In this document: in pieces, positions 1-9,322 of the stretch
Layout: the number at the start of each line of letters is the position of its first letter
Numbering within the stretch: position 1 is the first letter of the stretch
Source of the DNA: Acidimicrobiales bacterium AG-414-N20
GTDB lineage: Bacteria > Actinomycetota > Acidimicrobiia > Acidimicrobiales > MedAcidi-G1
Direction: 5' to 3'
Assembly (NCBI GenBank): GCA_003214465.1
Contig: QCLO01000002.1
Location: 62,001-126,000, forward strand
Length of the DNA stretch: 64,000 nucleotides
Notes under the pieces: generated by a model
What the model saw: only the letters and a program-made list of their open reading frames with translations
The model's database searches: none
What the model was told of the DNA's origin: nothing
Made by a program: the position numbers and the translations under genes

Positions 1-1
1 A

Positions 2-793
2 GCTTTACAAGCTGAATCGATATTAAGAGAATTAAAAGTTGTGCCAGCAACTATCGCCTTGTTTGATGGATATTTACGAATAGGAATTAGCCAAGCAGAA
101 ATTGAACTTCTGGGTTCTAGTGATGAAGTTACCAAAACAAGTTTCAACAATTTAGGTGAAGTCATCGCCAACAAGTCATTAGGTGCAACCACAGTAGCTT
201 CTACTATGTTCGCTGCTTACCGGTCAGGTATCAAAGTTTTTGCTACTGGTGGAATTGGTGGAGTCCATCGCGGGTCCGATGGAGATATCTCAGCTGACCT
301 TAAAGCTTTGTCTGACATACCTGTTGCTGTCGTTTGTGCAGGCGTTAAATCAATACTTGATATCCCAAAGACACTAGAGGCCTTAGAAACGCTAGGTGTT
401 CCTATTATTGGTTATAAAACAAATGTCTTTCCCGAATTCTGGACACAAGGTGAAGATTTAAAATTGAAAATTGTCGCATCAGGATCAGAAGAAGCTGCTC
501 ACCTTTTAAATACACATTGGGAAATTGGGCTAACTACAGGTCAACTTGTAGCTGTTCCAATACCAGAAGAAAAGGCCGTTGACCAAAAAATTGTTGAAAA
601 TTCAATCACCGAAAGTCTGAGTGAAGCATCTGCAGCTGGTATTACCGGCAATGCCATCACCCCTTTTCTATTAACAAAAGTCGCAGATGCAAGTAACGGC
701 CTAACACTTGAGGCGAATGTTGATCTTATTCTAAATAATGTTCAGGTCGCAGGTGAAATAGCAATTCAAATGGCTGAAACTAGTTCACGGTAA
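2..793 (+). CDS. psuG: Pseudouridine-5'-phosphate glycosidase (5'-partial)
   Basis: PsuG reversibly cleaves pseudouridine 5'-phosphate to uracil and ribose 5-phosphate in the cytoplasm. The frame is open to the left edge, and the visible residues continue upstream of the GTG at 41 (ALQAESILRELKV before VPATIALFDG), so the start lies outside the window. Family marks seen are the PATIALFDG segment, ATGGIGGVHRG, and GYKTNVFPEFW, which carries the Schiff-base lysine known for this family. About 263 residues are present of a usual ~300. Its stop overlaps the convergent E2 gene by 14 nt, with no terminator between them. A PfkB-type pseudouridine kinase usually sits nearby but is not visible here. 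Confidence 0.9.
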   Translation, partial: ALQAESILRELKVVPATIALFDGYLRIGISQAEIELLGSSDEVTKTSFNNLGEVIANKSLGATTVASTMFAAYRSGIKVFATGGIGGVHRGSDGDISADLKALSDIPVAVVCAGVKSILDIPKTLEALETLGVPIIGYKTNVFPEFWTQGEDLKLKIVASGSEEAAHLLNTHWEIGLTTGQLVAVPIPEEKAVDQKIVENSITESLSEASAAGITGNAITPFLLTKVADASNGLTLEANVDLILNNVQVAGEIAIQMAETSSR

Positions 794-2132
794 TAAGAGA
801 CTCAGGATTTTCGAGACCTGATTTTATCGTGCTCGCAAAATCAGCTGCTGGAGCGCCATCCAAAACACGATGATCCCAAGTAAGACTTATGATCATCCGA
901 GATGCTTTTCGTGGAGTCTGATCATCCCATGCTGTGTCTTCACGAATCCTTCCTACACCTAAAATCCCCGAATTAGGAGGATTAATAACCGGTGTAAAAC
1001 CATCCACTCCAAACATTCCTAGTGAAGAAACAGAAAAAGTTCCTCCTTCAAGATCCGCCAAAGCTAATTTTCCGTCACGTGCTTGACTGGCTAAACGAGA
1101 AGTATTTTTAGCGATTTCATTTAGAGAGAGTTGATCAGCATTCCTTACAACAGGTACAACTAGTCCTTCATCCAAAGCAACAGCCATGCCAATGTTTATT
1201 TCATTCAACTGAAGAATTTCACCATCAAGCATTTGAGAATTTAATTGTGGATGTGCCCTCAAAGCACGTGCCACTGATGCAATAACGAAATCTGTATAGC
1301 CTGGCAATACATCCTCGCTTTGCATCTCTTTTCGTAGAGAGATCGCGTTGTCCATTTCAACGTCTAAGTGAAGAGTTAGTTGTGCCATCGCTTGGAGACT
1401 TGAATGCATTCTACTAGCTATAACTTTTCGCATTCCTGATAAAGGAATTCTTTCTCCTTCACCTATAGGTTCAACAAAAAAAGTGTCAGACTTTTCTTCT
1501 GTAGATCCTGCGGAATTTTTTACATGTGCTTGCACATCAGATTTTCTAATCTGTCTGTCAGATGAAGATGACTGTACCTTTCTGAGATCGATTCCCAGTT
1601 TTTGTGCTTCATTTACCGCAGCTTGAGAAGCATCAGTGTCCGTAAGTTTTGGAATAGAATCGCTTGGTTTGTTGGATGAAAATTCTTCAACATCTTCGAC
1701 TACTATTCTTCCGTTAGGACCACTTCCAGAAATCTCAGAAAGGTCTATACCTTTTTCTTGTGCGAGACGTTTTGCAGCTGGAGAGGCTGCGATGCGACCA
1801 GTTTTTGTTTTCTTTTCTGGAATTACGTTTTGTTCGCTAACCTTTATCTCATCATTTTTAACTTCTGGAATTTCTGATATTTCAGGTGGCTCTTCGCCTT
1901 CTCCTAAAATCCATCCCAGAACCACACCGCATTCAAAAACCTCACCAGATTCGCATAGCTGATGCAACCTTCCTTCAGCCTCGGCTTCTATTTCAGTTTC
2001 TATCTTGTCTGTCTCGATTGAAGCTACAGGTTGTCCTTGACTTACAGTTTCACCTGAATCAATTAGCCACTCGGTCAAGGTTCCCTCTGTCATGGTTAGA
2101 CCCAATTTTGGCATATGAATAGGTGATGGCAT
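780..2132 (-). CDS. acoC: Dihydrolipoamide acyltransferase (E2) of an acetoin/pyruvate-type dehydrogenase
   Basis: E2 core enzyme of 450 aa that transfers the acyl group from its swinging lipoyl arm to CoA. A lipoyl domain fills about residues 1-80, with the lipoyl lysine at about K43 in ETDKIETE. A peripheral-subunit-binding domain covers about 112-150. A second, degenerate copy appears to cover about 167-204 (EAQKLGIDLRKV, SDVQAH). The C-terminal catalytic domain has the DHRVLDG active-site motif. I chose the ATG at 2132 because the protein then begins directly with the lipoyl fold and AGAGG lies about 10 nt upstream; a start at 2189 would run into acoX. It begins 1 nt after the acoX stop and is the last gene of acoABXC. 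The duplicated E1/E3-binding domain is the odd point. Confidence 0.88.
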   Translation of the reverse strand: MPSPIHMPKLGLTMTEGTLTEWLIDSGETVSQGQPVASIETDKIETEIEAEAEGRLHQLCESGEVFECGVVLGWILGEGEEPPEISEIPEVKNDEIKVSEQNVIPEKKTKTGRIAASPAAKRLAQEKGIDLSEISGSGPNGRIVVEDVEEFSSNKPSDSIPKLTDTDASQAAVNEAQKLGIDLRKVQSSSSDRQIRKSDVQAHVKNSAGSTEEKSDTFFVEPIGEGERIPLSGMRKVIASRMHSSLQAMAQLTLHLDVEMDNAISLRKEMQSEDVLPGYTDFVIASVARALRAHPQLNSQMLDGEILQLNEINIGMAVALDEGLVVPVVRNADQLSLNEIAKNTSRLASQARDGKLALADLEGGTFSVSSLGMFGVDGFTPVINPPNSGILGVGRIREDTAWDDQTPRKASRMIISLTWDHRVLDGAPAADFASTIKSGLENPESLITVN

Positions 2133-2133
2133 T

Positions 2134-3126
2134 TTAAGAATTCCTCTTTCTAAGAAATACTTTATTGGATGCTGCTGTCTGAATGGCAAAAATAGGATTT
2201 ATAACTTTTGGGCCATTGCGTAAAACTGTAGCCTTTGCTACTTCATTTTCTCCCATTACAAAATCTCTTTCTCCATCAAATGCCAATGCTCCAGGTCCAT
2301 CTAGTTCAATTGTTTCACCTAATTCCACTTTTCTGATGTCTGTAATGCCAACATCAGATACTGAACCAGGCATGATAGGAGCGAAAACTCCTTGCTTTGC
2401 TGTTGGGTCGCAAATAACTGAAACAGCAGATTCATCATTGAAATAAACTGGATTACTTCGTCCGGCAATTGAAGCAAGACCTATAGAAGCCGGATCGGCA
2501 ATTGCGGCTAAAACCTGTTTCACTGAATCAGGTTTAACTACAGCCCTACTACCAGTCAGTCGATCATCGACCAGAACCACGTCAACCAAAGCTAAATCTT
2601 TAACACCATTAGGTAAATCAACATGGATTACTTTTGCCTGTTTCGACACTTCTTCAATGACAAGCTCACCTGAAGCAACTAGCCCTGCAGCGGTACCGGC
2701 AACAGTCGGGTCCACCATAAATGGAAAAACATTATTAGTTCCTGTAGAAATTGGCAGCAATGGAGCGTCTATCCAACCCAAAACAAGATCTCGTTGCGTC
2801 CCGTCACCTCCTAGAGAAATAACCGATTTAACGCCTTCTTTTTTAAATATTTTTGCTGCTTCAGTAGTGTCCTTTCGTCTACCTTCAGGATGAAATGACA
2901 TTTCTTCAATTTTGCTACCAAGATTTAAACCTTCAACTGCTCTTAATGCCAGATTTCTGAAGTCATTAGCTAAAAGAACTTTTTCTGCTCCTGCGTCTAT
3001 TGCTCCCAAAACACAACGTCTTAAAATCTCGATTTTACTTCTGTCGCTGTTTAGCGATGCTGCAGATACAAACCTACGAACATCTTTCCCTGCTAAAGGA
3101 TTTGCAATCAACCCAACTTTTGTCAC
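2134..3126 (-). CDS. acoX: AcoX-like ATP-NAD kinase-family protein
   Basis: A 330-aa protein of the NAD kinase/diacylglycerol kinase fold, with the nucleotide-binding GGDGT motif at residues 106-110 and a GTNNVFPFM segment. Its place between the E1 and E2 genes matches AcoX of acetoin catabolism operons, whose biochemical role is not settled; NAD(P) or a related nucleotide as substrate is an inference. The start is GTG at 3126, giving TKVGLIANP directly. The start codon lies at the foot of a perfect 10-bp stem-loop (3125-3150) whose loop may hold the ribosome binding site. It is not the housekeeping NAD kinase, judging by its operon context and AcoX-like length. Confidence 0.75.
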   Translation of the reverse strand: MTKVGLIANPLAGKDVRRFVSAASLNSDRSKIEILRRCVLGAIDAGAEKVLLANDFRNLALRAVEGLNLGSKIEEMSFHPEGRRKDTTEAAKIFKKEGVKSVISLGGDGTQRDLVLGWIDAPLLPISTGTNNVFPFMVDPTVAGTAAGLVASGELVIEEVSKQAKVIHVDLPNGVKDLALVDVVLVDDRLTGSRAVVKPDSVKQVLAAIADPASIGLASIAGRSNPVYFNDESAVSVICDPTAKQGVFAPIMPGSVSDVGITDIRKVELGETIELDGPGALAFDGERDFVMGENEVAKATVLRNGPKVINPIFAIQTAASNKVFLRKRNS

Positions 3127-3150
3127 CTGTTTTGAAACCTCAAAACAGGT
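3125..3150 (-). promoter_or_regulatory. Stem-loop at the acoB/acoX junction
   Basis: Perfect 10-bp inverted repeat, ACCTGTTTTG (3125-3134) and CAAAACAGGT (3141-3150), with a 6-nt loop. On the coding (minus) strand the loop reads AGGTTT, and GAGG at its edge could be the acoX Shine-Dalgarno. The stem contains the acoB stop (3140-3142) and touches the acoX GTG. There is no U-tract, so it is not a standard terminator. An effect on acoX translation is inferred. Confidence 0.5.
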
Positions 3151-4180
3151 TCTTTATGCTAGTCACTATACGTTCTGCATCTGGCACGTAGTGTTTCTCC
3201 AAAGCAGGGCTGAATGGTATTGGACTAAATGGTGCCGCTACTCTTCCTATTGGAGCATCAAGATAATCAAAAGCCTGTTCCTGGATCTGAGAAGCTATCT
3301 CTGCTCCGATACCACCGAATCTAACTGCTTCATGGACTATTACTGCATGACCTGTTTTGCTAACCGACTCCACTATGAGATCGATATCAAGCGGTTGAAC
3401 TGTTCGGGGATTAATCAACTCACAATCTATTCCTTCACCAGATAATTTTTCTGCTGCCTTTTTTGCTTCATCTACCATTCTTCCGATTGCAACAACAGTT
3501 ACATCACTACCTTCTCGAATAACATGACCTTCCCCCAAAGGGATCTCAAATAATTCTTCTGGTACATGGCACGTGTCAGCAAGTTTCCTCTTATTGATGA
3601 TAAAAACTGTCGGATTATCTTCTCGGATGCACGATGTTAAAAGTCCCTTAACTTCGTAAGCGTCAGAAGGCATAACTACTTTAAGACCTGGGATATGGCA
3701 GAGCATAGCTTCAAGGCTTTGACTATGTTGAGCTGCTGCTGAAAGTCCTGCCCCTCCAGCTGTCGTAATTGTTAAAGGTAACGTAGCGCCGCCACCAAAC
3801 ATGTATTTAAGCTTGGCTGCTTGATTTGCTATTTGATCCATAGCTACGCAGATGAAATCCATAAACATCAAATCGACAACAGGACGGAGGCCTTGCACTG
3901 CAGCACCTATACCGAGACCTATAATTGCTTGTTCAGCGATTGGAGTATCAACAACTCTGTCTTCACCAAACTCTGGTTGAAGACCCCTGAAATAACCGAA
4001 AACTCCTCCATGAGCACCAACATCTTCACCTGCTAAAAAGACTGATTCATCTTCTCTCATGATTTGTGCCATTGTTTCTACAACTGCTGCTCCGTAACCC
4101 AACTTGCGTTCAGATGGATTACTTTCAGAGCTGCTTTCTTCATCTTCATTTGCGCCTTCAAAAATATTGTCTGGACTCAT
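3140..4180 (-). CDS. acoB: 2-oxoacid (acetoin/pyruvate) dehydrogenase E1 beta subunit
   Basis: Thiamine-diphosphate-dependent E1 beta subunit, 346 aa. Family motifs are present in order: GEDVGAHGG near residue 50, DTPIAEQAIIGLGIGAA, MFGGGATLPL, and the C-terminal transketolase domain with INPRTVQPLD and VHEAVRFGGIGAEI. The first 25 residues are acidic, serine-rich and probably disordered. The ATG overlaps the acoA stop as ATGA (4177-4180), which implies translational coupling and equimolar alpha and beta subunits. A branched-chain E1 beta is the alternative; the AcoX neighbour favours an acetoin or pyruvate substrate. Confidence 0.88.
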   Translation of the reverse strand: MSPDNIFEGANEDEESSSESNPSERKLGYGAAVVETMAQIMREDESVFLAGEDVGAHGGVFGYFRGLQPEFGEDRVVDTPIAEQAIIGLGIGAAVQGLRPVVDLMFMDFICVAMDQIANQAAKLKYMFGGGATLPLTITTAGGAGLSAAAQHSQSLEAMLCHIPGLKVVMPSDAYEVKGLLTSCIREDNPTVFIINKRKLADTCHVPEELFEIPLGEGHVIREGSDVTVVAIGRMVDEAKKAAEKLSGEGIDCELINPRTVQPLDIDLIVESVSKTGHAVIVHEAVRFGGIGAEIASQIQEQAFDYLDAPIGRVAAPFSPIPFSPALEKHYVPDAERIVTSIKNLF

Positions 4181-5157
4181 GAAGATTCTCCGTTCGTGTA
4201 GACATCTACTAGCATGTCTTCAAGTTCAGGAAATGGGCTCTGATCAGCGAATTCAACAGATATATCAACTTCTTTTTGAATATCATCTTTAATAGCTTGA
4301 ATCGAATCAGCATCCATGATGCCTGATTCGATTAAACGAGTCTCGTGTACCACTAAAGGGTCTCGTTTTCTCATCTCTTCTACTTCTTCGTCTGTTCGGT
4401 AATCAGAAGCAGTTCCTTTGACTCCTACATGGTCGTAGAAACGATACGTTTTACATTCGAGCATCATCGGACCTTCACCACCGCGTATTTTTTCAATGGC
4501 TAAAGAAGCTGCTTCAAAAACTGCCACACAATCCATTCCATCAACAATCGCTCCTGGAAAACCATAAGCGGCAGCTCTTTCGATTACATCCGTGATAGCC
4601 ATAGTTTTATGTCGTGGGCTGTATTCGGCGTATTCATTATTCTCACAGACAAAAAGCATTGGTAAAGACAAAGCTGCTGCCATATTGGCTGCTTCATGAA
4701 AAGCCCCAATATTCGTCGCTCCATCTCCAAAAAAAGATACTGATATGAGACCGTTCCCTGTCAACTTATTTGCATATGCTGCTCCAACAGAAATAGGCAC
4801 TCCAGCCCCAACGATTCCATTGGCACCTAACATTGCGAGATCCAAATCGCAAATGTGCATGGACCCACCTTTGCCATTGCAATATCCAGTGGCTTTACCC
4901 ATCAGTTCAGCCATCATTCGGTTGAAATCGCCTCCTTTTGCAAGCAGGTGACCATGGCCACGGTGTGTACTTGTTATCTGGTCTTGGCTCTCAAGCGCAC
5001 CGCAAACACCAGCTGCTACAGCCTCCTCACCCACATATAAGTGGAGAAAACCAGGTAAACGTGCAGATTCAGCTAAACGCCCTGCTTCTTCTTCGAATAG
5101 ACGCACTCTGACCATTCGCTTATACAAATCGATTAAAATTTCGTCAGTTATTTCCAT
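4177..5157 (-). CDS. acoA: 2-oxoacid (acetoin/pyruvate) dehydrogenase E1 alpha subunit
   Basis: E1 alpha, 326 aa, the usual length for AcoA. The thiamine-diphosphate motif runs from GDG at residues 144-146 to NN at 173-174. HRGHGH (65-70) and GKGGSMHI (96-102) are further alpha-subunit marks. AAGGA stands 7 nt before the ATG at 5157. It is the first gene of the minus-strand operon acoA-acoB-acoX-acoC, which lacks its own E3, so dihydrolipoamide dehydrogenase must come from elsewhere. Many actinobacteria use a homodimeric AceE for pyruvate, so this heterodimeric system is more likely an acetoin-type or accessory complex. The 177-nt upstream gap is very AT-rich and holds an (AT)n tract at about 5250-5265. 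Confidence 0.9.
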   Translation of the reverse strand: MEITDEILIDLYKRMVRVRLFEEEAGRLAESARLPGFLHLYVGEEAVAAGVCGALESQDQITSTHRGHGHLLAKGGDFNRMMAELMGKATGYCNGKGGSMHICDLDLAMLGANGIVGAGVPISVGAAYANKLTGNGLISVSFFGDGATNIGAFHEAANMAAALSLPMLFVCENNEYAEYSPRHKTMAITDVIERAAAYGFPGAIVDGMDCVAVFEAASLAIEKIRGGEGPMMLECKTYRFYDHVGVKGTASDYRTDEEVEEMRKRDPLVVHETRLIESGIMDADSIQAIKDDIQKEVDISVEFADQSPFPELEDMLVDVYTNGESS

Positions 5158-5334
5158 TAATGTCCTTATAAAAATCTAAATTTGATTGTTTTATTTCCTT
5201 AATAAAAAGCCAAGCAATTGACCTTATTTCATTTTTTATATTCAAAAACCATATATATATATATAAAACTTTATGCTTGGTCTTACTGTCATACCAAACT
5301 ATGCAACTTCTCAAAAATAATTTCTTACATGGAA

Positions 5335-6711
5335 TTAAGAGTTTAAATACTCATTAACTTTCATTTGTAAATGCCTAATTCTAACTTCCTGATAATTTCC
5401 AAGGGTCTGCCCTCGTTTAAAACTTGATTTAAATCCTCGGGTTTGCGCAGCCAAATTAGAAGTGTCTTGATCATAAACAACTCCTAACGACCCGACTGAA
5501 TCAACCAGAGTATAACTTTCTTCCACGTCCAGATTTATAGGGTCTGGAGGTCTTGTGTGGGATCCATCTTCTGATTTAGGACGAAGAAAAAGAAGATCAA
5601 AATCACAATAATCTGGATCAACTGGATCAGGTCTAAATCGATAAACCATTGGCAAGGTCAATCCAGGAAAGAAAAAAGCATTTGGAAACAGAAAATATTC
5701 AATTGAGTCGATTGTTTCTGAGGTAGTCAAACCTGAAAAGTCTCTTCCGTATTTCTCCTCATAATCTTTTTGAAGAAGTTGAGCGTAATAATCTCTTGCT
5801 TTTACCCCATCAGGGAGTTTTGGTACTAACTCTCCATCCAATTTTCCTCTTAAGAGACGTTCCAGACGTTCTTGTTCATCTACTCCTATTTCCGTTGAAC
5901 CGTTTCGCGAGCCAATAGTGTGCACAAATCTGGTTACGTTTTCACCAAAAATGTCATACTGTGTTGGCGCTTCCGTTCCGGGTTTCCCACCCGCATGAGT
6001 TTCTCTTATGTGGTAAGCCTCTATGAAGGCCTCAGCCGAAGCTTTCCAGTTTGCTGGCAGTCTCTTGCAAATATGAGTTTCTATATATCTATTTTCAAGA
6101 TCCCAATGCGAAAAGTGATCTGACAAAACTCCTAAATATTGTTCTAGTGGTTCTGCGTCCTGATCAAAATTTACAAAAACAAATCCTCCCCATAGACCTA
6201 TCTTGACTTCCGGCAACCTATGACTTTCAACATCTACGTGTGGAAAGTCCCACTCTTGAGGTAAATCAATCAATTCGCCCTCTAAAGACCAAGTCCAACC
6301 ATGAAATGGACATCTTAAGCCTTGTGTGGTTCCACAAGTTGCTGGTGGTTTTAGTTGCGTTCCTCGATGCATGCACGCGTTGTAATAAGCTTTTATGCTT
6401 CCGTCTTCTGCACGAACAATTAATGCTGACAAATCACCAATGTCGTAAACGTAATAGTCGCCTGGTTCGGGAATATGTTCTTCTCGGCAAGCCCATTGCC
6501 AAACCTTTGGCCATAAAAATTTGAATTCATCTTGAAGTCTTTCACGTGAGGTGTAACAGTCGTATGGGATATCCTCATCACCTAGAAAAACATAGGACTC
6601 TTCTAGAAGAGGTGGGGTCACACCAGAACCGTCTGCTAGTAGATGGTCTCTTAGACTTGGCCCTGGAGCCCTAGCTTTACCGGGATCATTAAGTTTTTTT
6701 CTTTTAACCAT
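5335..6711 (-). CDS. Rieske non-heme iron oxygenase, alpha subunit
   Basis: A 458-aa ring-hydroxylating-type or N-demethylating oxygenase. The N-terminal Rieske domain has C113-x-H115 and C134-x2-H137 for the [2Fe-2S] cluster. The catalytic domain has the NWK..E..IEAYH..ETH segment, with H234 and H239 as iron ligands. No beta subunit or reductase gene adjoins it. It is divergent from two dimethylglycine/sarcosine dehydrogenase-like genes across 135 nt. By analogy with GbcA-type enzymes this suggests an N-methylated or quaternary-amine substrate, but aromatic or terpenoid substrates remain possible. The family is sure and the substrate is not. Confidence 0.85.
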   Translation of the reverse strand: MVKRKKLNDPGKARAPGPSLRDHLLADGSGVTPPLLEESYVFLGDEDIPYDCYTSRERLQDEFKFLWPKVWQWACREEHIPEPGDYYVYDIGDLSALIVRAEDGSIKAYYNACMHRGTQLKPPATCGTTQGLRCPFHGWTWSLEGELIDLPQEWDFPHVDVESHRLPEVKIGLWGGFVFVNFDQDAEPLEQYLGVLSDHFSHWDLENRYIETHICKRLPANWKASAEAFIEAYHIRETHAGGKPGTEAPTQYDIFGENVTRFVHTIGSRNGSTEIGVDEQERLERLLRGKLDGELVPKLPDGVKARDYYAQLLQKDYEEKYGRDFSGLTTSETIDSIEYFLFPNAFFFPGLTLPMVYRFRPDPVDPDYCDFDLLFLRPKSEDGSHTRPPDPINLDVEESYTLVDSVGSLGVVYDQDTSNLAAQTRGFKSSFKRGQTLGNYQEVRIRHLQMKVNEYLNS

Positions 6712-6846
6712 TGATTAACTTTCGTCCAATACGAATCTACTGAACGTATTAATTGAGTGCTAGGTGAGATTAATAGAATAATAAAAATAAGCTTTAAAAG
6801 TAGCCAAAATTGTTTTGGTAAGACATCAAGTCTATCGTTTTCACCT

Positions 6847-9294
6847 ATGTCGCAAGGAATTCCGAATAGAGCCCAAGTTGTGATAGTTGGGGGTGGAATA
6901 ATTGGCGCAAGCATTGCATACCATTTAACAAAACGTGGGATGTCGGATGTAGTTATTCTTGAACAAGGTCAACTTACTGGTGGGACTACTTGGCATGCAG
7001 CTGGTCTTGTTTCCCAACTTAAATCGACTTATTCCCTTACAAAATTAGCTACATATTCTGCTCGTTTATTTGAAGAGCTAGAAGAAGAAACCGGACAGGC
7101 AACTGGCTATAGAACACCAGGCTCAATTTCAGTTGCTGCTGATCAAGAGAGATGGGAAGAGCTAAAAAGAGGTATCTCTATGGCCTCAACAGTTGGTGTC
7201 GAAATTCGCGAAATAAATTTCGATGAATTAAACGAATTCTGGCCACTGGTAAATACTAATGATTTGGTTGGGGCTCTCTACATTCCTAAAGATGGTGTCA
7301 CATCACCAGTTGATACGACTATGTCTCTAATAAAAGGTGCCAGAAATGGTGGTGCCCGGGTTTTTGAAGGAGTATCCGTTAAATCATTGATTCAAAAAAA
7401 TGGTTTTTGCACTGGTGTCGTAACTGGCAACGATTTAACGATTGAAGCTGAAACTGTTGTACTGGCAAGTGGTATGTGGACAAGACAGTTGGCCAAAACT
7501 ATCGGTGTTAACGTCCCATTACAAGCGTGCGAACACTTCTACATAGTTACTGAACCTTTAGAAGAAGTCCTGCAAGGAATGCCCACTCTACGCGACCCTG
7601 GAAATTACACCTATTTTAAAGAAGAGACCGGCAAGATAATGGCAGGGTTCTTTGAACCGCGAGCAAAAATTTGGAATCTAGAAGGCATACCAAATGATTT
7701 TTCATTTGGGACTCTCCCAGAAGATTGGGAGCATATTGGTCCGATATTCGAAGCTGCTTGCCATAGAGTGCCTGCTTTGGCTGATGCTGGGATCCAACTT
7801 TTTTTCAATGGTCCAGAAGCGTTCACACCTGATGGAACTTTTTATTTAGGGGAATCCCCTGAGGTTGAAAGGTGTTTCGTGGCATCGGGTTTCAATTCAG
7901 TTGGCATTCAAAGTGCTGGTGGTGTTGGGTGGGCTCTTGCAGATTGGATAATTGATGGACAGGCTCCCATGGACCTGACGAGTGTTGATATTTCACGCGC
8001 ATTTACTTTCCAGAGTGATCTTTCTTATCTCGAAGATCGGATTTCTGAATCTCTTGGACTTTTATATGCAATGCATTGGCCTTTCCGACAATACGAATCA
8101 GCAAGAGGAAGGAGAACTAGTGCTCTCCACGAACGTCTGTCAGAAGCTGGTGCAGTGTTCGGTGAAACAGCGGGCTGGGAACGTCCAAACTGGTATGCAA
8201 ATAAAGGACAGAACCGGGTGTACGAATACTCTTATGGGAAACAAAACTGGCACACAAACATGCTTGCCGAGTGTAAGAAAGTTAGAGAAACCGTTGGCGT
8301 TTTTGATCAAAGTTCTTTCGCAAAATTCTCCGTGACAGGAATTGATGCTTTGGAAGTTTTAAATTCAATTAGTGCAAATCAAATTGATGTTGAACCTGGT
8401 CGTGGCGTTTATACCCAATGGCTCAACAAACGCGGTGGGATTGAAGCCGATTTAACTGTCAACAGATTAGGAGAAAACGAATTTTGGGTTATCACTTCTG
8501 CTGCTTCTCAAACCAAGGATTTTTCATGGCTAACGAGAGCTAGCAATAAAAAATCTGTGACGATAGAAGACATCACTGAAGATTTCTCAGTGATTGGAGT
8601 AATGGGACCGCTTGCTCGAGACACTTTGGACCCTATTTCCTCTGTTGATTTATCAAATGAGAACTTTTCTTTTGGATCCATGAAACCTATAAAAATTTCG
8701 GGAATTGAATGCCAGGCTCTTCGTATGAGCTACGTAGGTGAACTCGGTTGGGAAATATATGTTCCGACAGTCGATGCGGTGGATGTTTTTGACGAAATAA
8801 TGCAATCTGGCAGTAGCTACGATATTTGTCTTGCCGGTTATCATGCGATGAACTCCCTCAGGCTGGAATCGGGTTATCGACATTGGGGTCATGACATTAC
8901 AGCCATGGATACTCCTCTTGAGGCCGGTTTAGGATTTGCCGTGGCATGGGACAAACCAGATGTTTTTGTTGGAAAAGAGTCTCTGATAAATCAACGAAAC
9001 GAAACAAGAACAAAAAGGTTGCTCCAATTCAGAATTGAAGATTCAGAAATTCTTACTTACCATGATGATCCTATTTTTCGAGACGGAGAACTAGTGGGCA
9101 CAACTACTGGTGGAATGTGGAGTTACACGGAAGATAGATGCCTTACCATGGGATACACGCATAGTGATAGTGGTGTAACCAAATCTTGGATCGATTCAGG
9201 AACTTGGGAAATTGAAGTGGCAACACATCGATTTAAAGTCACCCCATCGATTAAAAGTTTCTATGACCCAAAAAAAGAGAAAATTCGCTTGTAA
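6847..9294 (+). CDS. Dimethylglycine/sarcosine dehydrogenase-like flavoprotein with GcvT domain (copy 1)
   Basis: An 815-aa two-domain enzyme. The N-terminal DAO-type flavin domain has GGGIIG at 15-20 and TWHAAGL, with H50 at the position that carries covalent FAD in dimethylglycine and sarcosine dehydrogenases. The C-terminal half is a GcvT-like folate domain (YVGELGWEIYVP, GYHAMNSLRLESGYRHWG). Such enzymes oxidise an N-methyl group and pass the carbon to tetrahydrofolate as 5,10-methylene-THF. I chose the ATG at 6847 because the Rossmann motif then follows as in the family; a GTG at 6757 would add 30 unrelated residues. No clear Shine-Dalgarno precedes it. The next gene, 28 nt on, is a paralogue. 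Confidence 0.88.
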   Translation: MSQGIPNRAQVVIVGGGIIGASIAYHLTKRGMSDVVILEQGQLTGGTTWHAAGLVSQLKSTYSLTKLATYSARLFEELEEETGQATGYRTPGSISVAADQERWEELKRGISMASTVGVEIREINFDELNEFWPLVNTNDLVGALYIPKDGVTSPVDTTMSLIKGARNGGARVFEGVSVKSLIQKNGFCTGVVTGNDLTIEAETVVLASGMWTRQLAKTIGVNVPLQACEHFYIVTEPLEEVLQGMPTLRDPGNYTYFKEETGKIMAGFFEPRAKIWNLEGIPNDFSFGTLPEDWEHIGPIFEAACHRVPALADAGIQLFFNGPEAFTPDGTFYLGESPEVERCFVASGFNSVGIQSAGGVGWALADWIIDGQAPMDLTSVDISRAFTFQSDLSYLEDRISESLGLLYAMHWPFRQYESARGRRTSALHERLSEAGAVFGETAGWERPNWYANKGQNRVYEYSYGKQNWHTNMLAECKKVRETVGVFDQSSFAKFSVTGIDALEVLNSISANQIDVEPGRGVYTQWLNKRGGIEADLTVNRLGENEFWVITSAASQTKDFSWLTRASNKKSVTIEDITEDFSVIGVMGPLARDTLDPISSVDLSNENFSFGSMKPIKISGIECQALRMSYVGELGWEIYVPTVDAVDVFDEIMQSGSSYDICLAGYHAMNSLRLESGYRHWGHDITAMDTPLEAGLGFAVAWDKPDVFVGKESLINQRNETRTKRLLQFRIEDSEILTYHDDPIFRDGELVGTTTGGMWSYTEDRCLTMGYTHSDSGVTKSWIDSGTWEIEVATHRFKVTPSIKSFYDPKKEKIRL

Positions 9295-9322
9295 ACAAAC
9301 TGGAAAACTTAGGGATATAAAA

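Noticed and set aside
5250-5266. (AT)n tract upstream of acoA as an insertion or microsatellite feature
   Set aside because: Only about 16 bp in very AT-rich intergenic DNA, with no other repeat sign. Too weak to list.
5209-5281. Inverted repeat CCAAGCA / TGCTTGG before the aco operon
   Set aside because: Arms of 7 bp are about 60 bp apart, which is expected by chance in such DNA.
6757-6846. N-terminal 30-residue extension of the first flavoprotein from a GTG
   Set aside because: The extension has no family similarity and the ATG at 6847 places the Rossmann motif at the normal distance. The region is more likely promoter.
9212-9322. Longer start for the second flavoprotein overlapping the first
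   Set aside because: It would overlap the upstream gene by 83 nt, while ATG 9323 has AGGGA at good distance.
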